This document shows, one piece after another, positions 26,176-35,684 of a DNA stretch of 64,000 nt. Every line of letters starts with the position of its first letter. The first letter of the stretch is position 1. A model generated the notes under the pieces. That model did not search any database, was not told the origin of the DNA, and saw only the letters and a list, made by a program, of their open reading frames with translations. The position numbers and the translations under genes are program-made. The stretch comes from G963676205 sp964342525 (lineage in GTDB: Bacteria > Campylobacterota > Campylobacteria > Campylobacterales > Arcobacteraceae): assembly GCA_964342525.1 (NCBI GenBank), contig CAYFGQ010000013.1:1-64000 (forward strand), in the 5' to 3' direction.

Positions 26176-26654
26176 TAAGAAAAATGTTTTTAACAGTAGG
26201 ATACTCAGGGCTTAGTAAAAAAGCCCCTGGTACTGTAGGGAGTTTTGTAGCACTTATCATAGGTGTAGCTCTACTTTTAACTTTTATGAGTTATTCAAAT
26301 CTATTTTTACTTGCTATTTTAATCTCTATACTTGCTGTAAAACAAATAGATAAGTATGAAGAGGAAGTTGGTGAACACGACTCAAAAGAGATCGTAATAG
26401 ATGAACTTGCTGGAATGTGGATAGCACTCAGTCTTAGTGGTATCACTATGGAAAATTGGATAATTCCTTCAATTTTAGCATTTATCTATTTTAGACTGTT
26501 TGATATTTGGAAACCTTCAATTATTGGAAGAATTGATAGAGATGTAAAAGGTGGTTGGGGTGTAATGGGAGATGACCTAGTAGCTGGTATTTTTGCCGGA
26601 GTGGCAACAGCAGCTACTATTCAAGCTATTAATTACTTAGGAGTTCTTTCTTAA
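26172..26654 (+). CDS. pgpA: Phosphatidylglycerophosphatase A
   Basis: A 160-residue integral membrane phosphatase that removes the phosphate from phosphatidylglycerophosphate. Family motifs are visible: KKAPGTVGSFVAL near 15, VIDELAGMWIA near 77, FRLFDIWKPS near 112, and GGWGVMGDDLVAG near 127. About four hydrophobic helices. Its ATG overlaps the regulator stop by 4 bases, and its last 26 bases overlap tail-to-tail with the arsC-like gene. Confidence 0.96.
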   Translation: MIRKMFLTVGYSGLSKKAPGTVGSFVALIIGVALLLTFMSYSNLFLLAILISILAVKQIDKYEEEVGEHDSKEIVIDELAGMWIALSLSGITMENWIIPSILAFIYFRLFDIWKPSIIGRIDRDVKGGWGVMGDDLVAGIFAGVATAATIQAINYLGVLS

Positions 26655-27039
26655 TTATAGGAAGAATATTTTCTTTAAGATCATGAATTGTTCTTAGATA
26701 CTTAAAGAACTTCTTTCCTGTAGGATCCTCTACTCCTATATGAACTGTTTTAGTTTCTTGTGGAAATATTGGACAAGAGAGCTTAGCCTCATCTGAAACT
26801 GTTATAACTAAATCAAACTCTTTTTCAGGCACTTCATGAAGCATTTTAGACTTTAGATACTCCATCCCCTTTAATCCATACTCTTTTACAGCTTTTAAGG
26901 TATCTGGACTTACCATACCATTAGCTTTTACCCCTGAGCTATATGCCTTTACATTATTTTCAAAAAAGTGATTTACCACTGCTTCGGCCATAATTGATCT
27001 ACAAGAATTACCTGTGCAAAGTATTAATACTTTTTTCAT
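26629..27039 (-). CDS. Low-molecular-weight phosphatase/ArsC-like protein
   Basis: A 136-residue protein of the thioredoxin-coupled ArsC branch of the low-molecular-weight phosphatase fold. The P-loop CTGNSCRS spans 8-15, SSGV 34-37, and GVEDPTGK near 107. Classical enzymes use Cys10-Cys82-Cys89. Here the position before DEA is Ser82 (ITVSDEAKLSCP), while Cys89 is present. So the disulfide relay may be altered, and it may act as a phosphatase or use another Cys (Cys13). No ars operon genes are nearby. Convergent with pgpA, overlapping it by 26 bases. Confidence 0.85.
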   Translation of the reverse strand: MKKVLILCTGNSCRSIMAEAVVNHFFENNVKAYSSGVKANGMVSPDTLKAVKEYGLKGMEYLKSKMLHEVPEKEFDLVITVSDEAKLSCPIFPQETKTVHIGVEDPTGKKFFKYLRTIHDLKENILPIIKKELLSN

Positions 27040-27196
27040 TTCTTCCCCTTATGCATTTTATATAATAGAATTATTTTGTTACATTGTTATTCTTATTTCT
27101 TATACTTGACAATTATACATGAGTTTATTAAGATATAAGTGATTTTTATAAAAAATGTTTACAATTTCTCTACAGTGTTACTATTTTACAAGAGTG

Positions 27197-28621
27197 CTAT
27201 TTTTTAGAAAATAGCGACTCTGCCCATTCTGTAATAGGTCCACGTAGTACTTTTTTGAGTTTTATAGCAAATATATTTACTAATTCTGTTTTGTTTTTTG
27301 TAGAGTTTAGAAGTGTTGTTAATGCATTTGTATGTTTATTTATATAGATATTATCTATTTGTTTATTACTACCTAAAATTATAACTTTACAACTACTGTC
27401 AATACGAGATAGAACCATTTGCATGGTTTTATTACTCATATTTTGTGCTTCATCAATGATAACTATAGCATTTGATAAGGTACGACCTCTCATCTCCCCT
27501 ACCCACATTGTTTCAATTGAGTATTTTTTGATAGCTTCATCTACTCTTATTTGTGCATCTTCATCTTCAAGCTCTTTATATCCCTTTTTAGAAGCTTTTT
27601 TCTTTTTATATTCTGTTCTTACAATATAATCTAAACTATCCATTAAAGGGTGATTATAGATTTTAAATTTTTCTTCTAGACCTGGAAGATAACCTACATC
27701 CTCCCCACGATCAAGAGATTCGATAGAGTTTCTAATATATATAACCCTTTGAAACTCTTTTCTTCTAATAAGTTTCATAGCTCCACTAAGGGCTAAAAGG
27801 GTTTTTCCACTACCAGCTTTAGCTTCTACGATTAAAACACTGTAATAAGGGCTTAAAATTGCGTTTGAGAAGAATAGTTGCTCCTTATTAAGTGGAGTGA
27901 TTATTTGATTTCTTATCTCTTCTTCATCAAGAACATTTATCCTTTCATTATCAACTGAAGCTAAAATAACTTGATCTGAATCTTTTATTTTAATATTATA
28001 CGAAAAATTATACGTATTGTAGTTTGGATCAATCTCGTATATATTTTTGTTATGTAAAGTTTCAATTTGATCAAAATTAATTTCAATATCTTTTTCAAAT
28101 TCGTAGTTAAATTGATTGCTTTTGTCACTACCTTTTAGGGAGTCAACTTTTAGATCAATTGAGATAGCTCTTGTTTTTGCCATAGAATCCATTGTAAGAA
28201 AAACTATCTCTTTATCATAATATTCATTTGCAAAAGATGCGATCTCTAAGATTTTTCTATCGTTATAAATATTTGCTGCCACATCTTTTGATTTTGCTTT
28301 GTAGGTAGATTTTGAGATAATATCTATTGTGGTTTTATTTATATCATCTATTTCAACCCTTACAATCTTTTGTTTATCTATTTCAATCTTTTTTACTACT
28401 TTAGCATTTTCTAAAAATCTAGCAAATTCTCTAGCTTGAAAATTGATCTCATCAAATCCACCCTTTTTTGTATCTATTTCATCTAAAACAGTCTCAGGGA
28501 TAATTACAAGGTTTTCATTATTTGCACTAAGCTTAATTACATTTGTAGAATCTTCTAAAACAATATTTGTATCAATCACATAATATTTTTCAAATTGATC
28601 ATTTTGATTTTCTAAATCCAT
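27197..28621 (-). CDS. PhoH family ATPase with N-terminal PIN domain
   Basis: A 474-residue protein. The N-terminal PIN nuclease-like domain (about 12-160) has the acidic motifs VIDTNIVLED and LDEID. The PhoH-like ATPase follows, with Walker A EAKAGSGKT (266-274), Walker B AIVIDEAQNM, and GSNKQID. Such PIN-PhoH (PhoH2/YlaK-like) proteins couple RNA unwinding and cleavage. Its ATG shares one base with the hemJ stop codon, so it is translated in one unit with hemJ and probably rarA. Confidence 0.9.
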   Translation of the reverse strand: MDLENQNDQFEKYYVIDTNIVLEDSTNVIKLSANNENLVIIPETVLDEIDTKKGGFDEINFQAREFARFLENAKVVKKIEIDKQKIVRVEIDDINKTTIDIISKSTYKAKSKDVAANIYNDRKILEIASFANEYYDKEIVFLTMDSMAKTRAISIDLKVDSLKGSDKSNQFNYEFEKDIEINFDQIETLHNKNIYEIDPNYNTYNFSYNIKIKDSDQVILASVDNERINVLDEEEIRNQIITPLNKEQLFFSNAILSPYYSVLIVEAKAGSGKTLLALSGAMKLIRRKEFQRVIYIRNSIESLDRGEDVGYLPGLEEKFKIYNHPLMDSLDYIVRTEYKKKKASKKGYKELEDEDAQIRVDEAIKKYSIETMWVGEMRGRTLSNAIVIIDEAQNMSNKTMQMVLSRIDSSCKVIILGSNKQIDNIYINKHTNALTTLLNSTKNKTELVNIFAIKLKKVLRGPITEWAESLFSKK

Positions 28622-29154
28622 TAATTACTCTCAGTTACTTTTTTAGGTTTTTGATTAAATACTTTATATACGATAAATGCTCCAATAGCTAAAGTGATCA
28701 CTGTGAACAAAACTGAAAAAGTTTTTGTGATAACATATGCCACAATTAATAGAGCTAAAATAGTTGGAACTTCATTATACGCTCTAAAGAAATTTCCACT
28801 TTTTGTATAGATATCATTTTTTAATTCTTTTCTATAATGATTTAAAGATAAAGAATAAATCATCATAATAAATACAAATAATAATTTTGCATGCATCCAT
28901 CCTCCAGCTTCACTTGACATTACAGATGGGTTTAAAATGATCAATAATGCACCACTTAAAATTGTAGCAATCATAGCAGGAAAACCTATAACTTTATATA
29001 CTTTTTGTTCTTGTATTTTTACCACATCCACATACTCTTTTTTATCTTTGTTTTCCACATGATAAACAAAAAGTCTTGGAAGATAAAATAGCATTGCCAT
29101 CCAAGACATTACAGCCATAATATGAAAGGTTAAGACCCATGTATAATATTCCAT
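28621..29154 (-). CDS. hemJ: Protoporphyrinogen oxidase HemJ
   Basis: A 177-residue integral membrane protein of about four helices. It matches HemJ, the haem-pathway oxidase that turns protoporphyrinogen IX into protoporphyrin IX. Diagnostic features are the first helix with His11 (HIMAVMSWMAMLFYLPRLFV), the Lys/His-rich loop, and the RAYNEVPTI motif near 125. It lies 20 bases after rarA and overlaps phoH by one base. No other haem genes are adjacent. Confidence 0.93.
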   Translation of the reverse strand: MEYYTWVLTFHIMAVMSWMAMLFYLPRLFVYHVENKDKKEYVDVVKIQEQKVYKVIGFPAMIATILSGALLIILNPSVMSSEAGGWMHAKLLFVFIMMIYSLSLNHYRKELKNDIYTKSGNFFRAYNEVPTILALLIVAYVITKTFSVLFTVITLAIGAFIVYKVFNQKPKKVTESN

Positions 29155-29174
29155 TTTTTCCCCTATTTTATTCT

Positions 29175-30356
29175 TTAATTATTTTGGTTTTTTATTTTTT
29201 TAAGCCACTCATCTAGAGTCTTTTCAAAGCCAATTTGCTTAGAACTATAGATATCTAGATCTTCTTTTAGATAAGTTTGTTCTACCCAACCACCAAAATC
29301 GTGTGGATACTTATAGCCTATAGCGTTATCTTTTATATTTTGTGGTATCTCTAGTATTGTACCATTTTTTATTTGTTGTAACACTTTATTGATTGCATTA
29401 TAAGAACTATTGGATTTTGGGGAGCTTGCTAAGTATATTGCACACTGTGAAAGTATGATTCTACCCTCTGGGTAGCCTATTTTTGATACGGCTGTCATAG
29501 TGCTTACTGCTATGTTTATAGCGTTAGGATTTGCATTACCTATATCTTCACTGGCAAATATCACTAATCGCCTAGCGATAAACTCTATTTGCTCACCACC
29601 ATCAATTAATCTTGCTAAATAGTATAGTGCTGCATCCACATCACTACCCCTTAAAGATTTGATCATTGCACTAGCTAAATCGTAGTGGGTATCAGCTGAG
29701 CTTGTCCCATCATTTAGTGATCTATTCCTAAGAGCTTGAAGTGTTTCAAGTTTTAAATTTTCATCTGCTTTATAGGAGAAATCTATAAGATTTATCATAG
29801 CTCTAGCATCACCATTTGAGCTAGAAACTAAGTAATCTTTTACCTCTTCTTTTATGCTGATATTTAGATGTTCTTCCACATATCCAATTACTTCTCTTAG
29901 ATCATCATTTGTTAATGATTTAAACTCATATAAAAAACCTCTAGATCTAATTGCAGATGTCATTGTATAAAAAGGATTTTCTGTAGAAGCTCCAATAATA
30001 ATCGCAGAATAATTTTCCATAATAGGTAATAAAACCTCTTGTTGATTCTTTGAAAGCCTATGAACTTCATCTATAAAAACCAATGGTTTCATTAAAGAGT
30101 TTTCATATTGTTTAAATACTTTTCTTAGATCTTCTACTTTAATAGTAGTGGCATTAAAATAGTAATAAGCAAAGCCAACTTCATTTGCAATAATTTTTGC
30201 TAGAGTAGTTTTCCCTGATCCCGGTTTACCGTAAAAAAATAGATGGGGTATATCTTTTTTTTTGATCAATTTATATAGTGGTTTATCTTTACCTATAATA
30301 TCTTTTTGACCAATAAATCTATCTAATGATGTTGGTCTTAGTAAGTTAGCAAGCAT
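29175..30356 (-). CDS. rarA: Replication-associated recombination protein A
   Basis: A 393-residue clamp-loader-like AAA+ ATPase (RarA/MgsA, Mgs1/WRNIP1 family) acting at stalled forks. It starts LANLLRPTSLDRFIGQKDI, has Walker A FYGKPGSGKTT (41-51), Walker B VFIDEVHRL, and a sensor GASTENPF. The C-terminal part has the typical SLRGSDVDAALYYLARLIDGGE and KYPHDFGGWVEQTYL. First gene of the rarA-hemJ-phoH run; divergent from the histidine kinase across about 54 bases. Confidence 0.96.
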   Translation of the reverse strand: MLANLLRPTSLDRFIGQKDIIGKDKPLYKLIKKKDIPHLFFYGKPGSGKTTLAKIIANEVGFAYYYFNATTIKVEDLRKVFKQYENSLMKPLVFIDEVHRLSKNQQEVLLPIMENYSAIIIGASTENPFYTMTSAIRSRGFLYEFKSLTNDDLREVIGYVEEHLNISIKEEVKDYLVSSSNGDARAMINLIDFSYKADENLKLETLQALRNRSLNDGTSSADTHYDLASAMIKSLRGSDVDAALYYLARLIDGGEQIEFIARRLVIFASEDIGNANPNAINIAVSTMTAVSKIGYPEGRIILSQCAIYLASSPKSNSSYNAINKVLQQIKNGTILEIPQNIKDNAIGYKYPHDFGGWVEQTYLKEDLDIYSSKQIGFEKTLDEWLKKIKNQNN

Positions 30357-30410
30357 AAATTTTCTATAACCTTTTTTCGATATAATTTATCACTGTTAGA
30401 AGGCGATAAT

Positions 30411-31838
30411 ATGATAAATAGACTTAAATCTTGGTTTGATATAAAAAAGGTATATGTGCTTATTTTTGCCACCTTAGCTTTTTGGTCTATCTTTGCTTAT
30501 GGTACTATGTCTCAATTGATTAAGAGTCAAGAGGTATATGCAAAATTAATTAATATTAGTGGTAAACAAAGAATGCTTTCACAAAAAACCACTCTATTTG
30601 CAAAAAGATATTTCGAATCTAAAAATCTAGATATAAAAACACATCTTAAAGATTTAATTGATCTAATGAAAAAGGATCATGATTTTATGATCTCTAGTTT
30701 ATCTTCTAAAAAAACAAAAGATATATATTTTTCTGATAAGTTTTTTTTGGATAAAAAAGTGAAGGCTTATTTTGTACTTTTAGATAAATTTTATACAAAT
30801 CCAAATATTTCTGTTCTTAAAGCTATTGAAGAATATTCTTTTAAATTATTACCACAACTTAATCATGCAGTAAATACTTTTGAAAATGAGAGTAATGAGA
30901 AAACTGCTGATTTAAAACATAGACAATTTTTAATATTACTTGGTACCCTTATAACTTTACTTTTAGAGGCTTTATTTATTGTTATTCCATCTATTAGATA
31001 TGCACAGAATAAAGAAAAAGAACTAGAAGAATTAAATAGATCATTACAAGAAAAGATTGATTATGAGATTGATCTTGTAAGAAAAAAAGATCAAATGATT
31101 TTACATCAAGCAAAAATGGCTTCTTTGGGTGAGATGTTGGAAAATATTGCCCATCAGTGGAGACAGCCCTTATCTGTTATTACTACATCAGCTACAGGTA
31201 TAAAGTTAAAACAAGAGTATAATCTACTTGAAAAAGAGGATTTAGAAAAGTTTATTGATAAGATTGTTAGTAGCTCAAACTTTTTATCTGATACTATCGA
31301 TGATTTTAGAAGTTTTTTTACAAAAGATAAAGTTATTGAAGAGTTTGATATAAAGAATGTATATAATAAATCTATACAATTAGTATCTTCAAAACTTAAA
31401 AATAGAAATATAATATTGCTTGACGAGATAGATGATATTAAGCTTTTTGGTTATGAAAATGAACTAGTTCAAGTACTATTAAATCTATTTTCAAATGCTA
31501 AAGATATCTTAGAAAAAGTGGATCAAGAAGATAGGTATATCTTTACTAAGATTTATGAATATACTGATGATAAAGTGATTATTGAGATCCAAGATAGTGG
31601 TGGTGGAGTTGCTGATGATATTATCGAGAAAATATTTGAGCCATATTTTACTACAAAACATCAATCTCAAGGTACCGGTATTGGTTTATTTATGTCAAGT
31701 GAAATGGTTGTAAAACATATGGATGGATCAATAGCTGTTGAAAATAGAAATTTTACAGTTAAAGATAAAGAATATTTCGGAGCAGTGTTTTCTATCACTT
31801 TACCAAAGAAGATTGATAAAGTGATAAGTAAAGATTAG
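30411..31838 (+). CDS. Membrane sensor histidine kinase with PilJ-type input domain
   Basis: A 475-residue kinase. Membrane helices lie near 14-34 and 172-196. Between them the periplasmic region starts LINISGKQRMLSQKT (46-60), the hallmark of PilJ/NarX-type four-helix sensors. The cytoplasmic part has a coiled coil (198-235), an H-box NIAHQWRQPLS with His248, and a HATPase with N box (LLNLFSNAKDIL), G1 DSGGGVADD and G2 GTGIGLFMS. No response regulator is adjacent; the orphan OmpR-type protein at 17713 is not an obvious partner. Its last 4 bases overlap rluB tail-to-tail. Confidence 0.92.
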   Translation: MINRLKSWFDIKKVYVLIFATLAFWSIFAYGTMSQLIKSQEVYAKLINISGKQRMLSQKTTLFAKRYFESKNLDIKTHLKDLIDLMKKDHDFMISSLSSKKTKDIYFSDKFFLDKKVKAYFVLLDKFYTNPNISVLKAIEEYSFKLLPQLNHAVNTFENESNEKTADLKHRQFLILLGTLITLLLEALFIVIPSIRYAQNKEKELEELNRSLQEKIDYEIDLVRKKDQMILHQAKMASLGEMLENIAHQWRQPLSVITTSATGIKLKQEYNLLEKEDLEKFIDKIVSSSNFLSDTIDDFRSFFTKDKVIEEFDIKNVYNKSIQLVSSKLKNRNIILLDEIDDIKLFGYENELVQVLLNLFSNAKDILEKVDQEDRYIFTKIYEYTDDKVIIEIQDSGGGVADDIIEKIFEPYFTTKHQSQGTGIGLFMSSEMVVKHMDGSIAVENRNFTVKDKEYFGAVFSITLPKKIDKVISKD

Positions 31839-32644
31839 TCTTCTTTTGCTAATTCTTTAATATAAGATCTTAGATTTCTATACTCATCACGAGATAAGAA
31901 TCTATTTTTCCCAGTTGGAAGATTATTTAGTGAAATTCCACCAAATTCAATTCTTTTAAGATCAAGTACATCCGCACCAAAATGTCCAAAGAATCTTCTT
32001 AATTCTCTATTTTGTCCCTCAGAGATTGCCACTTTTAATTTAGAGTAGTTTTTATCATTTTTTTGTATTTGATATCCTATAAAAGGAGCAAATTTCATAC
32101 TAGTAATTTTAGAGTTCTTATGTGCCCCTATTTTTGCATTTGATACTTCGATACCTTGTTCCATTGCTTCTATCATAACTTTAGTTATAGGGCCATTTAT
32201 TTTGATTCTATATACCCTTTCTAGATCTGAGTGCATAAGTGCATTTGTGATCTCTACTGAGTCAGATAAAAGTAGTACACCCTCACTAGCATAGTCAAGT
32301 CTACCTATTGGCATAAAGTGTGCAAATTTTTTACCTAAAGTATCATAGATAGTTCTTCTGCCTTGAGGGTCTTTTTTAGTTACAAGTTCACCTTTTGGTT
32401 TATTGTAAACTATTACTGTTGGTATTTTATTATCTTCAACCCAGATATCTTTTTTACCATCAATTGAAACCTTATCTGCTTTTGGAGTTACTTTCATACC
32501 TGCATCTTCAACAGGATTTCCATTTACAGTAACTCTACCATCTAAGATAAGTTGGTCAGCTTCTCTTCTACTATATTTTGTATTGTGAGAGATAAACTTA
32601 TTTAATCTTACTGGTTCTATCTCTTTTTCTTCATATCTATCCAT
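31835..32644 (-). CDS. rluB: 23S rRNA pseudouridine synthase, RluB/RsuA family
   Basis: A 269-residue enzyme with an N-terminal S4 RNA-binding domain (about 12-75, RLNKFISHNTKYSRREADQLI) and a catalytic domain with the RsuA/RluB motif MPIGRLDYASEGVLLLSD (catalytic Asp in GRLD), plus GQNRELRRFFGHFG near 210. It isomerises a uridine in rRNA; RluB (23S) is the more likely member, but RluE/RluF or RsuA cannot be excluded. It lies 12 bases downstream of kdsD. Confidence 0.9.
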   Translation of the reverse strand: MDRYEEKEIEPVRLNKFISHNTKYSRREADQLILDGRVTVNGNPVEDAGMKVTPKADKVSIDGKKDIWVEDNKIPTVIVYNKPKGELVTKKDPQGRRTIYDTLGKKFAHFMPIGRLDYASEGVLLLSDSVEITNALMHSDLERVYRIKINGPITKVMIEAMEQGIEVSNAKIGAHKNSKITSMKFAPFIGYQIQKNDKNYSKLKVAISEGQNRELRRFFGHFGADVLDLKRIEFGGISLNNLPTGKNRFLSRDEYRNLRSYIKELAKED

Positions 32645-32656
32645 AAGGATTCCTTT

Positions 32657-33619
32657 TTATTTTATTCCAGCTTCTATTAGATCATGAATATGTATCACAC
32701 CATTTAGTTTACCATCTTCATCTGTTAATAGTAGTAGTTGTATTTTATAGTTCTCAATAATCTCTAAAGCATCACTTGCTAAAAGATTAGAGTTATTGAT
32801 CTGTTTTGGATTTTTTGTAGCAATATCTAGAGCTAAACAATCCATAGAAAAATCATCTTTCATTAAAGCACGTCTAAGATCTCCATCACTTAATACGGCT
32901 AGTACTTTGTTCTCTTCATCGGTAATAATTACATTTCCAAGTCTACCCTCACTCATAACTACAATAGCATCTTTTAAAGATGTTTCACGGGAAACAATTG
33001 GTAGATTATCTTTTTTCATTAGATCAGATACTTTTACAAATAGTTTTTTACCTAAACTCCCACCAGGATGAAAAGATGCAAAATCCTCTTTTTTAAACTC
33101 CCTTTTATACATCAAACAAACAGCCAAAGCATCACCTAAAGCCATTGTAAGTGTTGTGGATGATGTTGGAGCTACATTTAGTGGACAAGCCTCTTTTGTA
33201 ACTGTTATATTGATAAATATATCACTATAGTTTGCTAGATTAGAATTTTCATTACTTGCCATAGAGATAAGAGGTATATCAAATCTTTTTAAGTGTGGAA
33301 GTATTTGGATAAGTTCTTCACTTTCACCACTATAACTAATAGCTAAAACAATATCATCTTTTCCAATCATACCAAGATCACCATGCATAGCTTCTGTTGG
33401 GTGTAGGAAAAATGAACTTGTACCTGTACTTGCCATTGTAGCTGCTATTTTTGATCCCACAAGACCAGATTTACCCACACCTGTAATGATAAGTTTACCT
33501 TTACAATTTACGATAAGTTCTACAGCTTTTTCCATGGCATCTGATACATTATTTGCTGCAAGTTCTAACTCTTTTGCTTCAGTTAGTAATACATCTTTTG
33601 TGATATCTCTAAAGTTCAT
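32657..33619 (-). CDS. kdsD: Arabinose-5-phosphate isomerase
   Basis: A 320-residue SIS-CBS enzyme that makes arabinose 5-phosphate for Kdo and lipopolysaccharide synthesis. The SIS domain (about 35-175) includes GKLIITGVGKSGLVGSKIAATMASTGTSSFFLHPTEAMHGDLGM. Two CBS domains fill 205-320. Could also be the KpsF paralogue. Its coding sequence contains a parS-like site (32981-32996). It is 12 bases upstream of rluB. Confidence 0.95.
   Translation of the reverse strand: MNFRDITKDVLLTEAKELELAANNVSDAMEKAVELIVNCKGKLIITGVGKSGLVGSKIAATMASTGTSSFFLHPTEAMHGDLGMIGKDDIVLAISYSGESEELIQILPHLKRFDIPLISMASNENSNLANYSDIFINITVTKEACPLNVAPTSSTTLTMALGDALAVCLMYKREFKKEDFASFHPGGSLGKKLFVKVSDLMKKDNLPIVSRETSLKDAIVVMSEGRLGNVIITDEENKVLAVLSDGDLRRALMKDDFSMDCLALDIATKNPKQINNSNLLASDALEIIENYKIQLLLLTDEDGKLNGVIHIHDLIEAGIK
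32981..32996. other. parS-like centromere site 1 (inside kdsD)
   Basis: TGTTTCACGGGAAACA differs by one base from the classical parS palindrome TGTTTCACGTGAAACA. It lies within the kdsD coding sequence, as parS sites often do. It is the leftmost of four such sites in this window. Confidence 0.7.
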
Positions 33620-33706
33620 TTAGATCCTTTTGGTAGTTCTATTTATATATATTTTATTTATTAAATTGAAAGAATAAGTATAGCGGGTTTTATAGTAGTA
33701 AATGAT

Positions 33707-33734
33707 AAAAAGACAAGGAAACCTTGTCTTTTTT
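33707..33734 (-). terminator. Terminator of the rsmA-rnj operon
   Basis: AAAAAGACAAGG (33707-33718) and CCTTGTCTTTTT (33722-33733) form a perfect 12-bp stem with an AAA loop, starting right after the rnj stop codon on the minus strand. Confidence 0.9.
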
Positions 33735-35684
33735 CTATTGTACAAATAGTGTTGGTACAATCATTGGATATTTTTTGTATTTCCTTAGGCAGTGTTTTCT
33801 TACTACTTTTCTAATCTCATCTTCTAGAGCTCTATTGTTTTTAAGTACACCTGGTTTTACATTTGCTAAGAAAGTTGATAATAGATCTTCAATCTCTTTT
33901 GAGAATGCTTTATCTTGTTTATCAGGAACTAAACCAAATGCTTTTACTTGTGGTCTACCCTCAATTGTTCTATCACTCTCATTTACTTGAGCTACGATCA
34001 TAACAACACCTTCATTTGCCATTGTTTGTCTATCAAGTACAACATCATCAGAGATTTTGTGATTTAACATATTATCAACAAATACTTTTCCAGTTTTAAC
34101 TGATTTTACTTTTTTAAGATATTTAGGAGTAAGTTCAATTTGTTCTCCATCAGTTAATACATGAATATTTCTCTCAAATACACCACAATCGATAGCTGTT
34201 CTTTTATGTCTTTCAACATGATTGTATTCACCGTGAACTGGTAAGAAGAATTTAGGCTTAGCAAGTCTAAGCATAAGTTTTTGCTCCTCTTGTGCTGCGT
34301 GTCCTGATACGTGAATCTCTGAGAAGTTTTGGTATGCAACATCAGCACCAGCTTTTAATAAGTGATTGATGATACCAGATACACTTCCTTCATTTCCTGG
34401 AATTGCTTTTGCAGATAATACAATTTGATCACCTGGCTTGATTTTGATATGTCTATGCTCATGAATTGACATTCTATATAGTGCAGACATTGGCTCACCT
34501 TGAGAACCAGTTGTTACGATTAAAATCTCTTTATCATTAAATTTATTTACTTCGTGTGGATCGATAAATTTATCTTTTGGAAATTTGATATATCCAAGAT
34601 TCATAGCATTATCAAGATTTTTCTCCATTGATCTACCAATAACACAAATCTTTCTTCCATATTTTAATCCATGCTCAATAGCTTGTGCTACTCTATGAAT
34701 GTTTGATGAGAAAGTAGACATGATAACTCTACCCTTAGCTTTTGAGAAAATATTATCAAAAGTTGGCCCTACTGTTTTTTCAGATTTTGTAAATCCTGCT
34801 GAGTGAGAGTTTGTAGAATCACTTAAAAGACAAAGTACACCTTTTTCTCCATAGTAAGCAATTCTATGTAAATCTGTTGGATAATCATCAATAGGAGTAT
34901 GATCTATTTTAAAGTCACCTGTATGTAAAATTACACCTGCATCTGTTTTAATCGCTAAAGCTGATGCATCAATAATAGAGTGAGTGATATGCATCCACTC
35001 AACTTCAAAATCACCAATCTTAATAGGAGTTCTTTTTTGAATAGCTCTTAAATATGATCTATGTTCGATCATTTTATGCTCATCAAATTTTGATCCAATC
35101 ATCTCTAAAGGAAGTGCCGATCCATATACTGGAAATTGCATCTCTTTAAATAAATAAGCCATAGCACCAATATGATCTTCATGTCCGTGAGTGATAACAA
35201 TACCAGCGATTTTATTTCTAATCTCTCTAATATATGAAAAATCAGGGATAAGGATATCTACACCATGCATATTATCATCTGGGAAACTCATACCAACATC
35301 TACAAGGATTGCTGAGTTATCAGTTTCGATAACCATAATGTTTCCACCAATTTCACCTAATCCACCAAGTGGAGTGATTTTCACTTTACATGTAGAGTTT
35401 AGATTTAATTTATTGTGTGGATTTAATCTATCTTTTTGAATTTTTTCATTTATTTGAAACGATTTTTTTAGATCAGTAACCCAACCTTTACCTGAAGTTG
35501 GACCCTTTCTTTGTTTAGGGTTATTGTTTCTTCTTCTATTGTTATTGTTTCTTGGTCTGTTATTTGGTTTGTTTTGTTTATTTGAAGTTTCGTTTTCACT
35601 TTTAACTTCTTCGTTTTTAATTTCAGTTTTTCTTGTAGATTCTTTTTTAACTACTTCTGCTGTTGCCGCTTGTGTCTCTTCCAT
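33735..35684 (-). CDS. rnj: Ribonuclease J
   Basis: A 649-residue metallo-beta-lactamase/beta-CASP RNase with endo- and 5'-exonuclease activity. The catalytic HGHEDH motif (in VITHGHEDHIGAM near 160), HTGDFKID and the beta-CASP SGHAAQEE near 465 are present. An N-terminal extension of about 85 residues is basic and low-complexity (NNRPRNNNNRRRNNNPKQRK). Helicobacter RNase J also carries an extension that binds the helicase RhpA. The start overlaps the end of rsmA by 38 bases, so translation is coupled. Confidence 0.95.
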   Translation of the reverse strand: MEETQAATAEVVKKESTRKTEIKNEEVKSENETSNKQNKPNNRPRNNNNRRRNNNPKQRKGPTSGKGWVTDLKKSFQINEKIQKDRLNPHNKLNLNSTCKVKITPLGGLGEIGGNIMVIETDNSAILVDVGMSFPDDNMHGVDILIPDFSYIREIRNKIAGIVITHGHEDHIGAMAYLFKEMQFPVYGSALPLEMIGSKFDEHKMIEHRSYLRAIQKRTPIKIGDFEVEWMHITHSIIDASALAIKTDAGVILHTGDFKIDHTPIDDYPTDLHRIAYYGEKGVLCLLSDSTNSHSAGFTKSEKTVGPTFDNIFSKAKGRVIMSTFSSNIHRVAQAIEHGLKYGRKICVIGRSMEKNLDNAMNLGYIKFPKDKFIDPHEVNKFNDKEILIVTTGSQGEPMSALYRMSIHEHRHIKIKPGDQIVLSAKAIPGNEGSVSGIINHLLKAGADVAYQNFSEIHVSGHAAQEEQKLMLRLAKPKFFLPVHGEYNHVERHKRTAIDCGVFERNIHVLTDGEQIELTPKYLKKVKSVKTGKVFVDNMLNHKISDDVVLDRQTMANEGVVMIVAQVNESDRTIEGRPQVKAFGLVPDKQDKAFSKEIEDLLSTFLANVKPGVLKNNRALEDEIRKVVRKHCLRKYKKYPMIVPTLFVQ

